From an uncultured Pseudomonadota bacterium (GTDB taxonomy: Bacteria > Pseudomonadota > Gammaproteobacteria > Burkholderiales > Methylophilaceae), in NCBI GenBank assembly GCA_903854305.1, contig CAINWC010000133.1, positions 1 through 10,384 on the forward strand: a DNA stretch of 10,384 nt, written 5' to 3'. The translations under genes were made by a program, and so were the position numbers. Position 1 is the stretch's first letter; the number at the start of each line of letters is the position of its first letter. Under the pieces are notes generated by a model that had not been told where the DNA came from, searched no databases, and worked only from the letters and a program-made list of their open reading frames with translations. This document shows, one piece after another, positions 1-8,266 of the stretch.

Positions 1-5
1 AAGCA

Positions 6-1796
6 TTAATCTTCAATGCGCAAAATCGCCAAAAATGCTTCTTGTGGAATCTCAACATTACCTACCTGCTTCATGCGTTTTTTGCCTTCTTTTTGCTTAT
101 CGAGCAATTTACGCTTACGTGAAACATCACCGCCATAACATTTAGCAATCACGTTTTTACGCATGGCTTTGACGGTTTCACGGGAAATAATGTTGGCACC
201 AATAGAAGCTTGAATGGCCACATCAAACATTTGACGCGGAATCAATTCGCGCATTTTAGCGGCCACTTCACGACCACGACGTACACTGTTCGCTCTATGC
301 ACGATCATGCTCAGCGCGTCCACGCGCTCACCATTCACCATAATATCAAGCTTTACTAAATCAGCTGCGCGAAACTCTAAAAACTCGTAATCCATAGAAG
401 CATAACCACGTGACACTGATTTTAATTTATCAAAAAAATCCAGCACGACTTCATTCAGTGGCATTTCGTAGCTCAACATCACTTGCCTACCCATGTACTG
501 CATATTTTTCTGTATGCCGCGTTTGTTGTTACATAAGGTCATCACGGGGCCTACATAATCTTGCGGCATCAAAAGATTCACGTTAATGATGGGTTCGCGC
601 GTTTCCTCAATGCGGGATGTTTCAGGCAGACGCGACGGGTTCTCTATCTGCACAACCGTGCCATCTTTAAGCAGCAACTCATACACTACCGTTGGCGCAG
701 TAGTAATCAAGTCCATGTCGTACTCACGCTCTAAGCGTTCTTGTACGATTTCCATGTGCAGCAAGCCTAAAAAGCCGCATCTAAAACCAAAACCCAATGC
801 GGTTGAATTCTCAGGTTCAAACAACAAGCTCGCATCATTCAAGCTTAACTTTTCAAGCGCCGTGCGCAGCGCTTCAAACTGGTTTGATTCTACCGGGTAT
901 AACCCCGCAAACACCTGCGGCTGAACTTCTTTAAAACCAGCCAACGCTTCTGTAGCGGGCTTATTCACTAAAGTAACAGTATCACCCACTTTAGCACTGG
1001 CTAACTCTTTAATGCCAGCAATCACAAAACCTACTTCACCTGCTGAAAGTGCAGTTTTTTGCACAGATTTTGGCGTAAAGACACCGACCTGCTCACATAA
1101 AAATTCCGCCCGAGTTGCCATTAAGCGAATTTTATCTTTTGGTTTTAATACACCGTCTATCACCCGCACCAGCATCACCACGCCGACATAGTTATCAAAC
1201 CAAGCGTCAATCACCAGCGCTTTTAGAGGTCCATCAACATTACCTTTAGGTGCTGGCACTTTGGCAATCACCGCCTCTAATACATCACGCACACCTAAAC
1301 CTGTTTTAGCTGAGCAACGCACTGCATCGCTTGCATCGATGCCTATCACATCTTCAATTTCCTGCATTACGCGATCAGGATCTGCTGAAGGTAAGTCGAT
1401 TTTATTCAGCACAGCCGTGACTTCTACGCCTAAATCCAGGGCGGTATAACAGTTAGCCACACTCTGCGCTTCTACGCCTTGGCTGGCATCCACCACCAAC
1501 AAGGCGCCTTCGCAGGCAGAAAGGGAGCGAGACACTTCATAACTAAAATCCACATGACCCGGTGTATCAATCAAATTAAGATGATAGATTTGACCATCAT
1601 CCGCTTTATATTCTAAAGCCGCCGTTTGCGCCTTAATGGTAATACCGCGCTCGCGCTCAATATCCATAGAATCAAGCACTTGCGCTTCCATTTCACGGTC
1701 AGCCAAGCCACCACAAAGATGAATGATGCGATCGGCTAAGGTTGATTTTCCGTGATCAATGTGAGCAATAATGGAGAAGTTACGAATATTTTTCAT
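6..1796 (-). CDS. lepA: Elongation factor 4 (LepA), ribosome-associated translational GTPase
   Basis: LepA/EF-4 is a cytoplasmic GTPase that binds the ribosome and affects elongation, back-translocation or biogenesis. The 596-residue product matches the usual length of about 600. The GTPase motifs are in order: G1 AHIDHGKST (11-19), G2 RGIT (50-53), G3 DTPGH (77-81), G4 NKID (131-134) and G5 SAK (162-164). EF-G-like domains follow, then the LepA-specific C-terminal domain with a lysine/arginine-rich tail ([20 protein letters not shown]). The ATG at 1796 gives the standard start [19 protein letters not shown]; no strong Shine-Dalgarno sequence precedes it. In related betaproteobacteria lepA usually follows mucD closely on the same strand. 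Here a two-gene plus-strand unit lies between them, so lepA probably needs its own promoter. I could not identify one convincingly in the 182-bp spacer. Identity is certain; the 3' neighbour is outside the window. Confidence 0.98.
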   Translation of the reverse strand: MKNIRNFSIIAHIDHGKSTLADRIIHLCGGLADREMEAQVLDSMDIERERGITIKAQTAALEYKADDGQIYHLNLIDTPGHVDFSYEVSRSLSACEGALLVVDASQGVEAQSVANCYTALDLGVEVTAVLNKIDLPSADPDRVMQEIEDVIGIDASDAVRCSAKTGLGVRDVLEAVIAKVPAPKGNVDGPLKALVIDAWFDNYVGVVMLVRVIDGVLKPKDKIRLMATRAEFLCEQVGVFTPKSVQKTALSAGEVGFVIAGIKELASAKVGDTVTLVNKPATEALAGFKEVQPQVFAGLYPVESNQFEALRTALEKLSLNDASLLFEPENSTALGFGFRCGFLGLLHMEIVQERLEREYDMDLITTAPTVVYELLLKDGTVVQIENPSRLPETSRIEETREPIINVNLLMPQDYVGPVMTLCNNKRGIQKNMQYMGRQVMLSYEMPLNEVVLDFFDKLKSVSRGYASMDYEFLEFRAADLVKLDIMVNGERVDALSMIVHRANSVRRGREVAAKMRELIPRQMFDVAIQASIGANIISRETVKAMRKNVIAKCYGGDVSRKRKLLDKQKEGKKRMKQVGNVEIPQEAFLAILRIED

Positions 1797-1846
1797 TTAG
1801 TCTTTAAGCTTTTTTACGACTTTTTAAATCTGCTTTATAAAAAGAT

Positions 1847-1867
1847 AAGGCGCCATAAGCGCCTTTT
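1847..1867. terminator. Hairpin upstream of lepA; orphan terminator or leader structure
   Basis: A 7-bp perfect stem (AAGGCGC 1847-1853 / GCGCCTT 1859-1865) encloses a CATAA loop. On the plus strand the stem runs into a short T run (1864-1867). On the minus strand it is followed after three bases by TTTTT (1839-1843). No plus-strand gene ends just before it, and on the minus strand it would lie in the lepA leader. It could be an old terminator left when the flanking genes were rearranged, or an attenuator-like leader hairpin. The structure is clear; the function is a guess. Confidence 0.4.
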
Positions 1868-1915
1868 CACAATAGGCGTGATTTTACAACAAATGCTTGA
1901 TTATTTTGTAATTAA

Positions 1916-1943
1916 TTGCTTAAAAAGCGTATTGTTGTATTAT
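1916..1943 (+). promoter_or_regulatory. Possible sigma-70 promoter for the ybhP-clsB unit
   Basis: The -10 candidate TATTAT (1938-1943) matches TATAAT at five of six positions. Sixteen bases upstream is TTGCTT (1916-1921), a weak -35 with the conserved TTG. Transcription would start near 1950, leaving a leader of about 30 bases before the TTG start at 1979. The surroundings are very AT-rich, so chance matches are likely. No sigma-E-type GAACTT is visible in this spacer. Confidence 0.35.
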
Positions 1944-1978
1944 CAACGTTACGTTTAATTCAATCAGGCAAGTAAAGT

Positions 1979-2731
1979 TTGCATAACACCTTACGCATCG
2001 CAACATTCAATATTCATAAAGGCGTTACGCACTTTAACGCGCGTTTTGCCTTGCATCATCAACGCGATATGCTGCGAAAATTACAAGCGGATGTGGTTTT
2101 TTTGCAGGAAGTGCGCGATGAACATGCGCAACATAGCCAACGCTTTGAAGCATGGCCAGAATTCGGACAAGCCGAATTTTTGGCGAATGCAGTATGGCCA
2201 GACTACGCCTACGGCAAAAATTCAGTCTATCCAGCTGGTCATCATGGCAATGCTTTGCTGTCAAAATTCCCAATTATCAACACCACCAACCAAGATATTT
2301 CCGCACACACTTCCGAGCAGCGAGGTATGTTACATTGCGAGATCAACGTAGCTAACTGGGATAAACCATTACATGCGGTTTGTGTCCATCTGGGCTTGTT
2401 TGCGCAGTGGCGTCGGCAGCAATTATTGAGTGTATCTGAGTATATTGAGCAACATGTGCCAGCAGACGCTCCATTGATTATTGCAGGTGATTTTAATGAT
2501 TGGGGCATGCGCACTGGGCGTATTTTTGCCGAGCGTTTAAATATGCATGAAGTTTTCGAGCATCACGCTGGCAAGCCGGCACGAAGCTTTCCTTCGTGGC
2601 TGCCAGTATTGAGACTTGACCGCATCTATGTACGTGGTTTTCAGGTGAAGCATGTTGAAGTGCATTCTGGGCCTCAATTCATTAAAGTATCAGACCATGC
2701 AATACTCACCGCGACCTTAAATAAAATATGA
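1979..2731 (+). CDS. ybhP: YbhP-like endonuclease/exonuclease/phosphatase (EEP) family protein
   Basis: This 250-residue protein is a complete EEP-fold metal-dependent phosphoesterase of the DNase I-like superfamily. The active-site motifs are in order: FNIH (N11), QEV (E44), VHLG (H137), GDFND (D171, N173), LDRIYV (D214) and the terminal SDH (D239, H240). No signal peptide or membrane segment is seen, so it should be cytoplasmic. Length and position next to clsB match E. coli YbhP, whose substrate is not established; a phospholipid-related phosphodiester is a reasonable inference from the linkage. The start is TTG at 1979: an in-frame TAA lies at 1973-1975, and the next ATG is about 30 codons in, after the essential FNIH motif. 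A weak AGG lies ten bases upstream. The gene overlaps clsB by ATGA, so the two should be cotranscribed. Family assignment is strong; the symbol rests on context. Confidence 0.88.
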   Translation: MHNTLRIATFNIHKGVTHFNARFALHHQRDMLRKLQADVVFLQEVRDEHAQHSQRFEAWPEFGQAEFLANAVWPDYAYGKNSVYPAGHHGNALLSKFPIINTTNQDISAHTSEQRGMLHCEINVANWDKPLHAVCVHLGLFAQWRRQQLLSVSEYIEQHVPADAPLIIAGDFNDWGMRTGRIFAERLNMHEVFEHHAGKPARSFPSWLPVLRLDRIYVRGFQVKHVEVHSGPQFIKVSDHAILTATLNKI

Positions 2732-3918
2732 CGCACTTTATCGGTGGCAATCAGCTCAAGCTATTACGCAATGGTGCAGAATATTTTCCTGCGCTTGAGG
2801 CTGCTATTGAATCTGCCGAGCATGAAATTTACCTGCAGACCTATATCTATGAAGCGGATGCGGTTGGTATACGTATTGGCAGTATGCTTAAGCAAGCAGT
2901 GCTTCGTGGGGTGTCTGTGCATGTGTTATTGGATGGATTTGGCTCCAAAGATTTGCCAAAATCGTTTGTCAATGAATTAGCGCTGGCGGGTGTACAGATC
3001 ATGTTTTATCGTCCCCAAATATCACCTTGGACATTCAAAAAAAAACGCTTACGGCGATTGCACTACAAGATCGCAGTCATAGATGGCAAAGTTGGATTTA
3101 TCGGCGGTATTAATATCATTGATGATTTTGATATACCAAACCGTACTCCCAATAATGTACCACCTCGAATTGATTATGCCGTGCGTATCGAAGGGCACCT
3201 ACTTCCTGCAATGGCATTAACGGTACACAAGCTTTGGCGCCGCATTTCATGGGCACATTTACGACCTTTAAAGGTCGACTTCATAACAGCCACTAAGGAC
3301 AGAGCGATACAAGACAGTCAGCAAAAAATGATGAATTCAGGCACAAAGGCAGCATTAGTGTTACGTGACAACATGTTACATAGACGCGATATTGAAGAGG
3401 CTTATTTAACGGCAATCGCGCATGCTAAATCAGAAATCATTATTGCTAATGCCTACTTTGTACCAGGCCGAAGATTTAGACAAGCCTTACTGGAGGCAGC
3501 TAAACGTGGTGTAAACATTAAACTACTGCTACAAGGACGTATGGAGTACTTTTTAATGTTCGCCACCCATGCTTTTTATAGTGACTTTTTAAAAAATGGC
3601 ATTGAGATTTATGAATATCGTAAAAGCTTTATGCATAGCAAAGTTGCAGTAATAGATAGTCATTGGGCAACGGTCGGATCATCAAACATTGATCCATTTA
3701 GCTTATTTTTAGCAAGAGAAGCCAATCTACTGGTGAAGGATACCGCATTTGCAACAGAATTACGGACAGATATTGTGGGCGCTATTCAAGCTGGTGCATA
3801 TCAAATTTCGCCACAAGAATGGGCACAGGGTAACATTGTGAAGCGACTTGCATCTTGGCTTGCATATGGATTAGTACGTTGGTTTTTAGGGGTGATTGGA
3901 CAATCAAACGAGCAATAA
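2728..3918 (+). CDS. clsB: ClsB-type cardiolipin synthase (phospholipase D superfamily)
   Basis: The enzyme transfers a phosphatidyl group between two phosphatidylglycerol molecules, or between related donors, to make cardiolipin at the inner membrane. The 396-residue sequence has two PLD domains, each with an HKD motif: H112-x-K114 with D119, followed by GFIGGINI, and H303-x-K305 with D310, followed by TVGSSNID. As in ClsB, there is no N-terminal pair of transmembrane helices, unlike ClsA. A hydrophobic/basic C-terminal stretch (about 372-391) may attach it to the membrane. The start ATG at 2728 overlaps the stop of the upstream EEP gene (ATGA). No good ribosome binding site precedes it, so translation probably depends on coupling. 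In E. coli the order is ybhP-clsB-ybhN; no ybhN follows here, because a terminator closes the unit. Other PLD synthases are possible but less likely. Confidence 0.92.
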   Translation: MTHFIGGNQLKLLRNGAEYFPALEAAIESAEHEIYLQTYIYEADAVGIRIGSMLKQAVLRGVSVHVLLDGFGSKDLPKSFVNELALAGVQIMFYRPQISPWTFKKKRLRRLHYKIAVIDGKVGFIGGINIIDDFDIPNRTPNNVPPRIDYAVRIEGHLLPAMALTVHKLWRRISWAHLRPLKVDFITATKDRAIQDSQQKMMNSGTKAALVLRDNMLHRRDIEEAYLTAIAHAKSEIIIANAYFVPGRRFRQALLEAAKRGVNIKLLLQGRMEYFLMFATHAFYSDFLKNGIEIYEYRKSFMHSKVAVIDSHWATVGSSNIDPFSLFLAREANLLVKDTAFATELRTDIVGAIQAGAYQISPQEWAQGNIVKRLASWLAYGLVRWFLGVIGQSNEQ

Positions 3919-3945
3919 AAAAACCCGCAATTTGCGGGTTTTTTT
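3917..3945. terminator. Bidirectional Rho-independent terminator between clsB and mucD
   Basis: A 13-bp perfect stem pairs 3917-3929 with 3933-3945 around a 3-base loop. Its core is ACCCGCA/TGCGGGT, with an A tract on the left and a T tract on the right. It begins within the clsB stop codon and lies 14 bases past the mucD stop. The A/T symmetry lets it end transcripts from both strands, so it closes both the ybhP-clsB unit and the convergent rpoE operon. Confidence 0.95.
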
Positions 3946-3959
3946 AATCAACGCTGTTG

Positions 3960-5384
3960 CTACTTACCGACTTTGATTGGTACATATAACGTGTTCTCAG
4001 CTCGCTGCACTAACACTGCCACCGTTTTACCTGCAGCAACACTGTTCATTTGTTTGTTAAATTGTTCTACACTTTGCGTTTCAGTATTATTTAAACCTAG
4101 AATTACATCACCCCGGCGTATACCCGCTTGCGCGGCCGCACCAATGCTATCAAGCACCAACAGCCCACTTTTACCACCGAGCTTTTTCTTTTGTTGTGGC
4201 GTGAGCTCTTTCAGCGTTAAACCAATTTTATTTGCTTCGGCTTTAGGGGCAGGTTTATTGTTTTGCGCGACTTCAGCGGACTCGGATGGCATTTCACCCA
4301 CGCCGATACTGAGCGCTTTAGCACCACCTTTACGCAGAATGTCTACAGCGGCAATTTTACCAGGCTTCGTTGCACCAACAACACGCGGTAAATCTGCAGA
4401 GGTCATAATCGACTTGCCATCAAACTTAGTAATCACGTCACCAGCCTCTAGGCCACCTTTATCTGCAGGCCCATTTTTTTCAACACCTGCGACTAAAGCC
4501 CCGTTGGTGTTTTTCATACCAAACGATTCTGCTAAATCTTTGGTAAGCTCTTGAATAGCAATGCCTAACCAGCCACGTGTGATTTTTCCTGATGATTTTA
4601 ATTGATTTGAAATATCAATGGCAACATCAATTGGAATCGCAAAGGACAAGCCCATTGAACCACCGCTACGGCTGTAAATTTGCGAATTGATACCGACCAC
4701 CTCGCCAGCCAAGTTAAACAATGGGCCGCCAGAATTTCCTGGATTAATCGCCACATCGGTTTGAATAAACGGCACAAAATTCTCTTGTGGTAAAGCACGC
4801 CCTTTAGCACTCACAATACCAGCGGTCATCGTATTCTCTAAACCAAATGGTGACCCAATCGCAGCCACCCATTCACCTACTTTGAGCTTACTCGGTTCAC
4901 CTACAGTTACTTTAGGCAAACCGGTAGCATCAATTTTAACCAGTGCGACATCTGTACGTTTATCAACACCAATGATTTTGGCCTTAAACTCACGTTTATC
5001 ATATAGTTTAACAATCACTTCATCCGCTTCATTCACCACGTGTGCATTGGTTAAAATATAACCATCGCTACTAATAATAAAGCCGGAACCTAGTGATTGA
5101 GATTTGTAATCAGACGGTGGTGCGCCGTTTTGCCCAGGATTTCCAGGAATACTTGGAATACCAAAGCGCTTAAAAAATTCCTGCATTTGTTCGTCATCTG
5201 GCATGCCAGGAAATTGCATCGCGCCATTATCAACGTGTACGTTTTGCGTCACGCTAATATTAACGACTTCAGCACCATGCTTTTCAGCCAGCTCGGTAAA
5301 GTCGGGCAAGCTTTGCGCATTAACATTTAAATGAATCGTAGAAATTAAGCCGAAAGCAAGAGCGGCAATCCAGTTTTTTAACAT
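3960..5384 (-). CDS. mucD: Periplasmic Do-family serine protease, MucD/DegQ type
   Basis: This is a periplasmic HtrA protease/chaperone that removes misfolded envelope proteins. The 474-residue precursor starts with a signal peptide (about 1-23, probable cut at VNA|QSLP). The trypsin-like domain carries the triad H115 (TNAHVV), D145 (RTDVALVK) and S218 (GNSGG). PDZ1 spans about 265-362 and PDZ2 about 387-474, joined by a flexible S/A/K/P/N-rich linker (about 364-386). The N-terminal region after the signal is rich in G, P, M and Q, like the LA loop of DegP/DegQ. The ATG directly follows the TAG stop of rseC, with GAGGTG five bases upstream. It is the last gene of the sigma-factor operon, as in Pseudomonas algU-mucABCD, which favours the name mucD over degP. 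All catalytic residues are present. Confidence 0.95.
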   Translation of the reverse strand: MLKNWIAALAFGLISTIHLNVNAQSLPDFTELAEKHGAEVVNISVTQNVHVDNGAMQFPGMPDDEQMQEFFKRFGIPSIPGNPGQNGAPPSDYKSQSLGSGFIISSDGYILTNAHVVNEADEVIVKLYDKREFKAKIIGVDKRTDVALVKIDATGLPKVTVGEPSKLKVGEWVAAIGSPFGLENTMTAGIVSAKGRALPQENFVPFIQTDVAINPGNSGGPLFNLAGEVVGINSQIYSRSGGSMGLSFAIPIDVAIDISNQLKSSGKITRGWLGIAIQELTKDLAESFGMKNTNGALVAGVEKNGPADKGGLEAGDVITKFDGKSIMTSADLPRVVGATKPGKIAAVDILRKGGAKALSIGVGEMPSESAEVAQNNKPAPKAEANKIGLTLKELTPQQKKKLGGKSGLLVLDSIGAAAQAGIRRGDVILGLNNTETQSVEQFNKQMNSVAAGKTVAVLVQRAENTLYVPIKVGK

Positions 5385-5915
5385 CTATTCACCTCGTTTA
5401 GTTTGAAATTTGTCACGCTCGTATCCAATTGAATGGGTGGTAAGCGTATTATTTTCATCATCTATTGTGTCATCCGCATGACGCAAAATGACCGCTTGAT
5501 ATTTGGTATTAAAGCTTTTACCCGCGCTATCATGACCGATTAAATGCCCTTTTACCCACAAAAAACCTAAGATCAATCCTGACGCTGCACTTAAAATGAC
5601 AAAGAATTCATTTTTAAGAAAAATGTCTGCCAATACTGCACCAATCAACAACCCTAACAATGGCACAATATAGAGCAAGAATACAGAGTTAAGCATGGCA
5701 TGCTCATCAATGCCCACTACAACGCTGTCGCCAACATTTGCATTGATAGGATTCTCCGCTTCAAAGGCATGGCTTTTATGGCCGAGCAATTTTCCCCAAG
5801 TTGCATTGCCACAACCGCGCTTTTGACCACATAGGCCACAAGCAGTGCGCCTTTCTATTTCTAAGGTAGCTAGACTGCTCTTGCAAGCCGTAACAATGGC
5901 ATATTCTTCAATCAT
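5385..5915 (-). CDS. rseC: RseC/MucC family membrane protein, sigma-E regulatory locus
   Basis: RseC/MucC is a small inner-membrane protein with a modest, poorly understood effect on sigma-E activity; relatives are linked to reduction of SoxR. The 176-residue protein has an N-terminal soluble part with cysteines C11, C26, C29 and C35, the last three forming a CxxCxxxxxC cluster typical of the family. Two hydrophobic helices follow (about 75-97 and 103-121). The C-terminal cytoplasmic tail is polar, acidic around 148-155 (ADDTIDDE), and longer than I would expect for the family. The start ATG at 5915 has only a weak ribosome binding site. It lies 38 bases after rseB and abuts mucD without a gap (TAG then ATG). 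Order and cysteine pattern make the assignment solid; the cofactor, possibly Fe-S, is inference. Confidence 0.9.
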   Translation of the reverse strand: MIEEYAIVTACKSSLATLEIERRTACGLCGQKRGCGNATWGKLLGHKSHAFEAENPINANVGDSVVVGIDEHAMLNSVFLLYIVPLLGLLIGAVLADIFLKNEFFVILSAASGLILGFLWVKGHLIGHDSAGKSFNTKYQAVILRHADDTIDDENNTLTTHSIGYERDKFQTKRGE

Positions 5916-5953
5916 ACTAATATCTTACTTTTCAAAATGATTATTTTAATTAA

Positions 5954-6946
5954 TTACTTTTTAAATACAACTGCATTTGCGATTTGAGCAGCCGTCACTT
6001 CTGGCACTTCACCCACCACGGTCACTTGATACCCATCACTCACGCTGGCATAAAAACTGGTTCCACCCACTAACTTGTGACCGATTCTTGGTTTAATGTT
6101 TTTAGTAATAGGCTCTATAAATAAAGACACTGAAGCTAAGCCATCTGAAAATATCAAGTGGGTCACAGGTAAAGATTTACCGTGCACCATGCGCATCATT
6201 TGATCAACTTTTCTAAAGCCTGACGGCAATGCCTTCAGCACCCAGTCTGCTGAAACACCATTATCAGCAATCGTGGCAGCTTCATCTTCCATGACATAAC
6301 TTTTCTTGTTATCAATCTTGGGTTGAAACCAATCTAAATCAAGAGTATCCATCAAACCTAACTGGTTAAACGCAATGCTTTCTATGACCTCATTGCGGCT
6401 ATTAAGCATGACTGATTTAAGTAGCAAGCCATATTCAGTATCTACCCAAAATTGATAGCTATATCTTAAGGTATCTTTTGGCTCTAAAAATAACATCTGT
6501 GCTGGGCGCCCAGCCACGCGCTCCGGCTCTCCAGCATGTAATGTGTAGCTTTGTTTTATTGAATCCAGATTGGTCGGCAAAATAGCTGGAAACATATTTT
6601 GACCATGACGTTTTTCAATCACGATTTTTTCATTTTTTGGATTGAATATCACCAAATCACTACCTTGGCTAAAGACTTCTCGGGGAGCGTTATCTAGCAC
6701 CACATTACGTGCAAATTCGCCTTTGCCATTAAATAAGTGAGTGATTTGCACCGGCTTGATTTGCGCGCCGGCCTGATAATAAAATATACCTTGGTAACTC
6801 AATGCATGTGCCGCTACTGCTGCTTTTTGCAACACTTGCCACATATCATCATCTGCATTTGCCTGAGCGCTTAGACTTGTCAACAGCGTTGCAGCCAAAG
6901 TTGCAATGGCGAATAATCGAGCCAGAACAAAATGCTTCATCAACAT
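5954..6946 (-). CDS. rseB: RseB/MucB, periplasmic regulator of the anti-sigma factor
   Basis: RseB binds the periplasmic part of RseA and shields it from site-1 proteolysis until lipid or lipopolysaccharide signals release it. The 330-residue precursor has a signal peptide (about 1-31, probable cut at ANA|DDDM). A large LolA-like lipid-binding domain follows, with SYQGIFYYQ near its start. The C-terminal small domain holds the family motif GFRKVDQMMR and ends in a conserved-looking GEVPEVTAAQIANAV segment. Length is close to the approximately 318 residues of E. coli RseB. The first ATG (6946) shares its A with the rseA TAA stop, which suggests translational coupling. A second ATG two codons later (6940) could equally be used without affecting the signal peptide. 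It is the third gene of the operon. Confidence 0.95.
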   Translation of the reverse strand: MLMKHFVLARLFAIATLAATLLTSLSAQANADDDMWQVLQKAAVAAHALSYQGIFYYQAGAQIKPVQITHLFNGKGEFARNVVLDNAPREVFSQGSDLVIFNPKNEKIVIEKRHGQNMFPAILPTNLDSIKQSYTLHAGEPERVAGRPAQMLFLEPKDTLRYSYQFWVDTEYGLLLKSVMLNSRNEVIESIAFNQLGLMDTLDLDWFQPKIDNKKSYVMEDEAATIADNGVSADWVLKALPSGFRKVDQMMRMVHGKSLPVTHLIFSDGLASVSLFIEPITKNIKPRIGHKLVGGTSFYASVSDGYQVTVVGEVPEVTAAQIANAVVFKK

Positions 6947-7449
6947 TACTCTTTGTAACTGACGGTTTGAATGTAATATGAACTCGCAGAAGGCGCCGAT
7001 AGTTGATGTGCATTAAGATATTCTGCAGGAATACCCGATTCTACTGAAGCATCTTTTGTAGTCACCGCTTGCGCAACTTCAACGGGTGCTAAGCCATGAC
7101 TACTTTGAGTTTGTTGATGCAGCACCATCCAACCAACAACCATTACTGCAGCAAAAGAAGCTGCAATCGACCATGTAGCCGGAATTCCACTTCCACCTTT
7201 AACTTCTGCAACTTGGCTTGCTGATGCAGCATTGGGAACAAAAACCGTGGCTTCCATTTCAATTTTCTGCATTAGACTCTGCTTAAATTGAAGGCTTAAA
7301 ACAGCATTACCACGCATAGCATCACCTATTAAATAATACTGACTCCAAACTTCAGCGGTTTGCTTATTCGATAACGCTGCAGTAATAAGATGAGTGGCAT
7401 CGTCCACAGCAATTTCATTATCTAGTAAAGCCGATATTTGTTCATTCAT
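6946..7449 (-). CDS. rseA: Anti-sigma-E factor RseA/MucA
   Basis: This is an inner-membrane anti-sigma factor that holds RpoE inactive and is destroyed by regulated proteolysis during envelope stress. The 167-residue protein is short compared with E. coli RseA (216) and Pseudomonas MucA (194). The N-terminal cytoplasmic domain (about 1-70) begins with the typical MNEQISALLDNE and continues with VWSQYYLIGDAMRG. A single transmembrane helix spans about 93-110. The periplasmic tail contains the betaproteobacterial-style segment PAEYLNAHQLSAP near the C terminus. A strong AGGAG (7456-7460) lies six bases before the ATG. It is 51 bases downstream of rpoE and overlaps rseB by one base. The site-1 cleavage position cannot be read from the sequence. 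Confidence 0.93.
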   Translation of the reverse strand: MNEQISALLDNEIAVDDATHLITAALSNKQTAEVWSQYYLIGDAMRGNAVLSLQFKQSLMQKIEMEATVFVPNAASASQVAEVKGGSGIPATWSIAASFAAVMVVGWMVLHQQTQSSHGLAPVEVAQAVTTKDASVESGIPAEYLNAHQLSAPSASSYYIQTVSYKE

Positions 7450-7500
7450 TTCTAACTCCTAAATCTGACACATTATTTCTGTTTGTTTTTTTGTTAAAAA

Positions 7501-8259
7501 TTACCACCGCTTATTGTCATGCGTATCCAGCAATGGTTTTAATTTTAATGAAATTGTTTCACGCGCTCTAAAAATCCGTGAGCGTACCGTACCAATTGGG
7601 CAGTCCATCATCGTAGCAATCTCCTCGTAACTCAGGCCTTCTAATTCACGCAGGGTAATAGCCGTGCGCAATTCTTCAGGCAAGCTCGCAACCGTATCAT
7701 TCACTGTTTGCGCAATCTCTTTGGTCATGAGGGCAGTTTCTGGCGTTTCCATGGTGCGTAATTCATTACCACTGTCGAAATTTTCAGCATCTTCAATTTC
7801 AATATCAGTACTTACGGTAGGTCTGCGACCTAAAGAAACTAAGTGATTTTTTGCGGTATTGATGCCAATACGATATAACCAAGTATAAAAAGCGCTATCG
7901 CCACGAAAATTAGGCAATGCGCGATAGGCTTTGATGAATGACTCTTGAACCACATCTTCGATTTCGGTTTGGTCGCGAATCATGCGAGACAACAAACGTG
8001 CTAGTTTGCGTTGATATTTATCGACCAACATGCCGAAGGCGCGCTTATCTCCACCTTGTGCACGCAACACCAGTTCATGGTCAAGCTCACGATTTCCAGC
8101 TACTGGAGTCATAGCCACTACGCTCAGATTCCCTGTAGAACTAAGGTTAGTTTCAATTTTTTCAATGCTATTTTTTTCATTAATCGCAGTATAACCTTGC
8201 GTGGATGGTTGCATAAAGCTTAATTGTGCAAGTTGCTGAATTTTACTGGTATATATCAT
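7501..8259 (-). CDS. rpoE: ECF sigma factor RpoE/AlgU with an N-terminal extension
   Basis: This extracytoplasmic-function sigma factor directs RNA polymerase to envelope-stress genes. Region 2 (about residues 71-140) contains DKYQRKLARLLSRM, EIEDVVQESFIKAYR and FYTWLYRIGINTAKNHL. Region 4 (about 185-240) contains SLPEELRTAITLRELEGLSYEEIA followed by the helix-turn-helix GTVRSRIFRARE. RpoE proteins usually have 190-205 residues and start just before the ELVLRAQGGDKRAF-like segment. Here the frame stays open 50 codons further. The ATG at 8259, directly preceded by an in-frame GTG at 8262, has AGGA (8267-8270) seven bases upstream and gives 252 residues. The ATG at 8112 would give a canonical 203-residue protein but has no well-spaced ribosome binding site. 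I chose 8259 on this basis. Function is certain; the start is not. It is first in the operon with rseA-rseB-rseC-mucD and divergent from nadB. Confidence 0.93.
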   Translation of the reverse strand: MIYTSKIQQLAQLSFMQPSTQGYTAINEKNSIEKIETNLSSTGNLSVVAMTPVAGNRELDHELVLRAQGGDKRAFGMLVDKYQRKLARLLSRMIRDQTEIEDVVQESFIKAYRALPNFRGDSAFYTWLYRIGINTAKNHLVSLGRRPTVSTDIEIEDAENFDSGNELRTMETPETALMTKEIAQTVNDTVASLPEELRTAITLRELEGLSYEEIATMMDCPIGTVRSRIFRARETISLKLKPLLDTHDNKRW

Positions 8260-8266
8260 CACGTTT

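Noticed and set aside
586..924. Plus-strand open frames inside lepA (also 1261-1449 and 1752-1958)
   Set aside because: They lie antisense to a strongly conserved gene, and their products look like reverse-frame translations without recognisable domains.
1797..1978. Minus-strand promoter for lepA
   Set aside because: A TATAAA at about 1834-1839 was considered, but no acceptable -35 lies at the right distance, and AT-rich sequence gives many chance matches.
1797..3959. EEP/ClsB unit as an insertion-sequence or integron cassette
   Set aside because: No terminal inverted repeats, target duplications, transposase, integrase or attC-like site was seen at the borders.
3973..4554. 193-codon plus-strand open frame antisense to mucD
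   Set aside because: mucD is complete and conserved on the other strand, and the antisense product is a low-information C/S/P-rich sequence with no motif.
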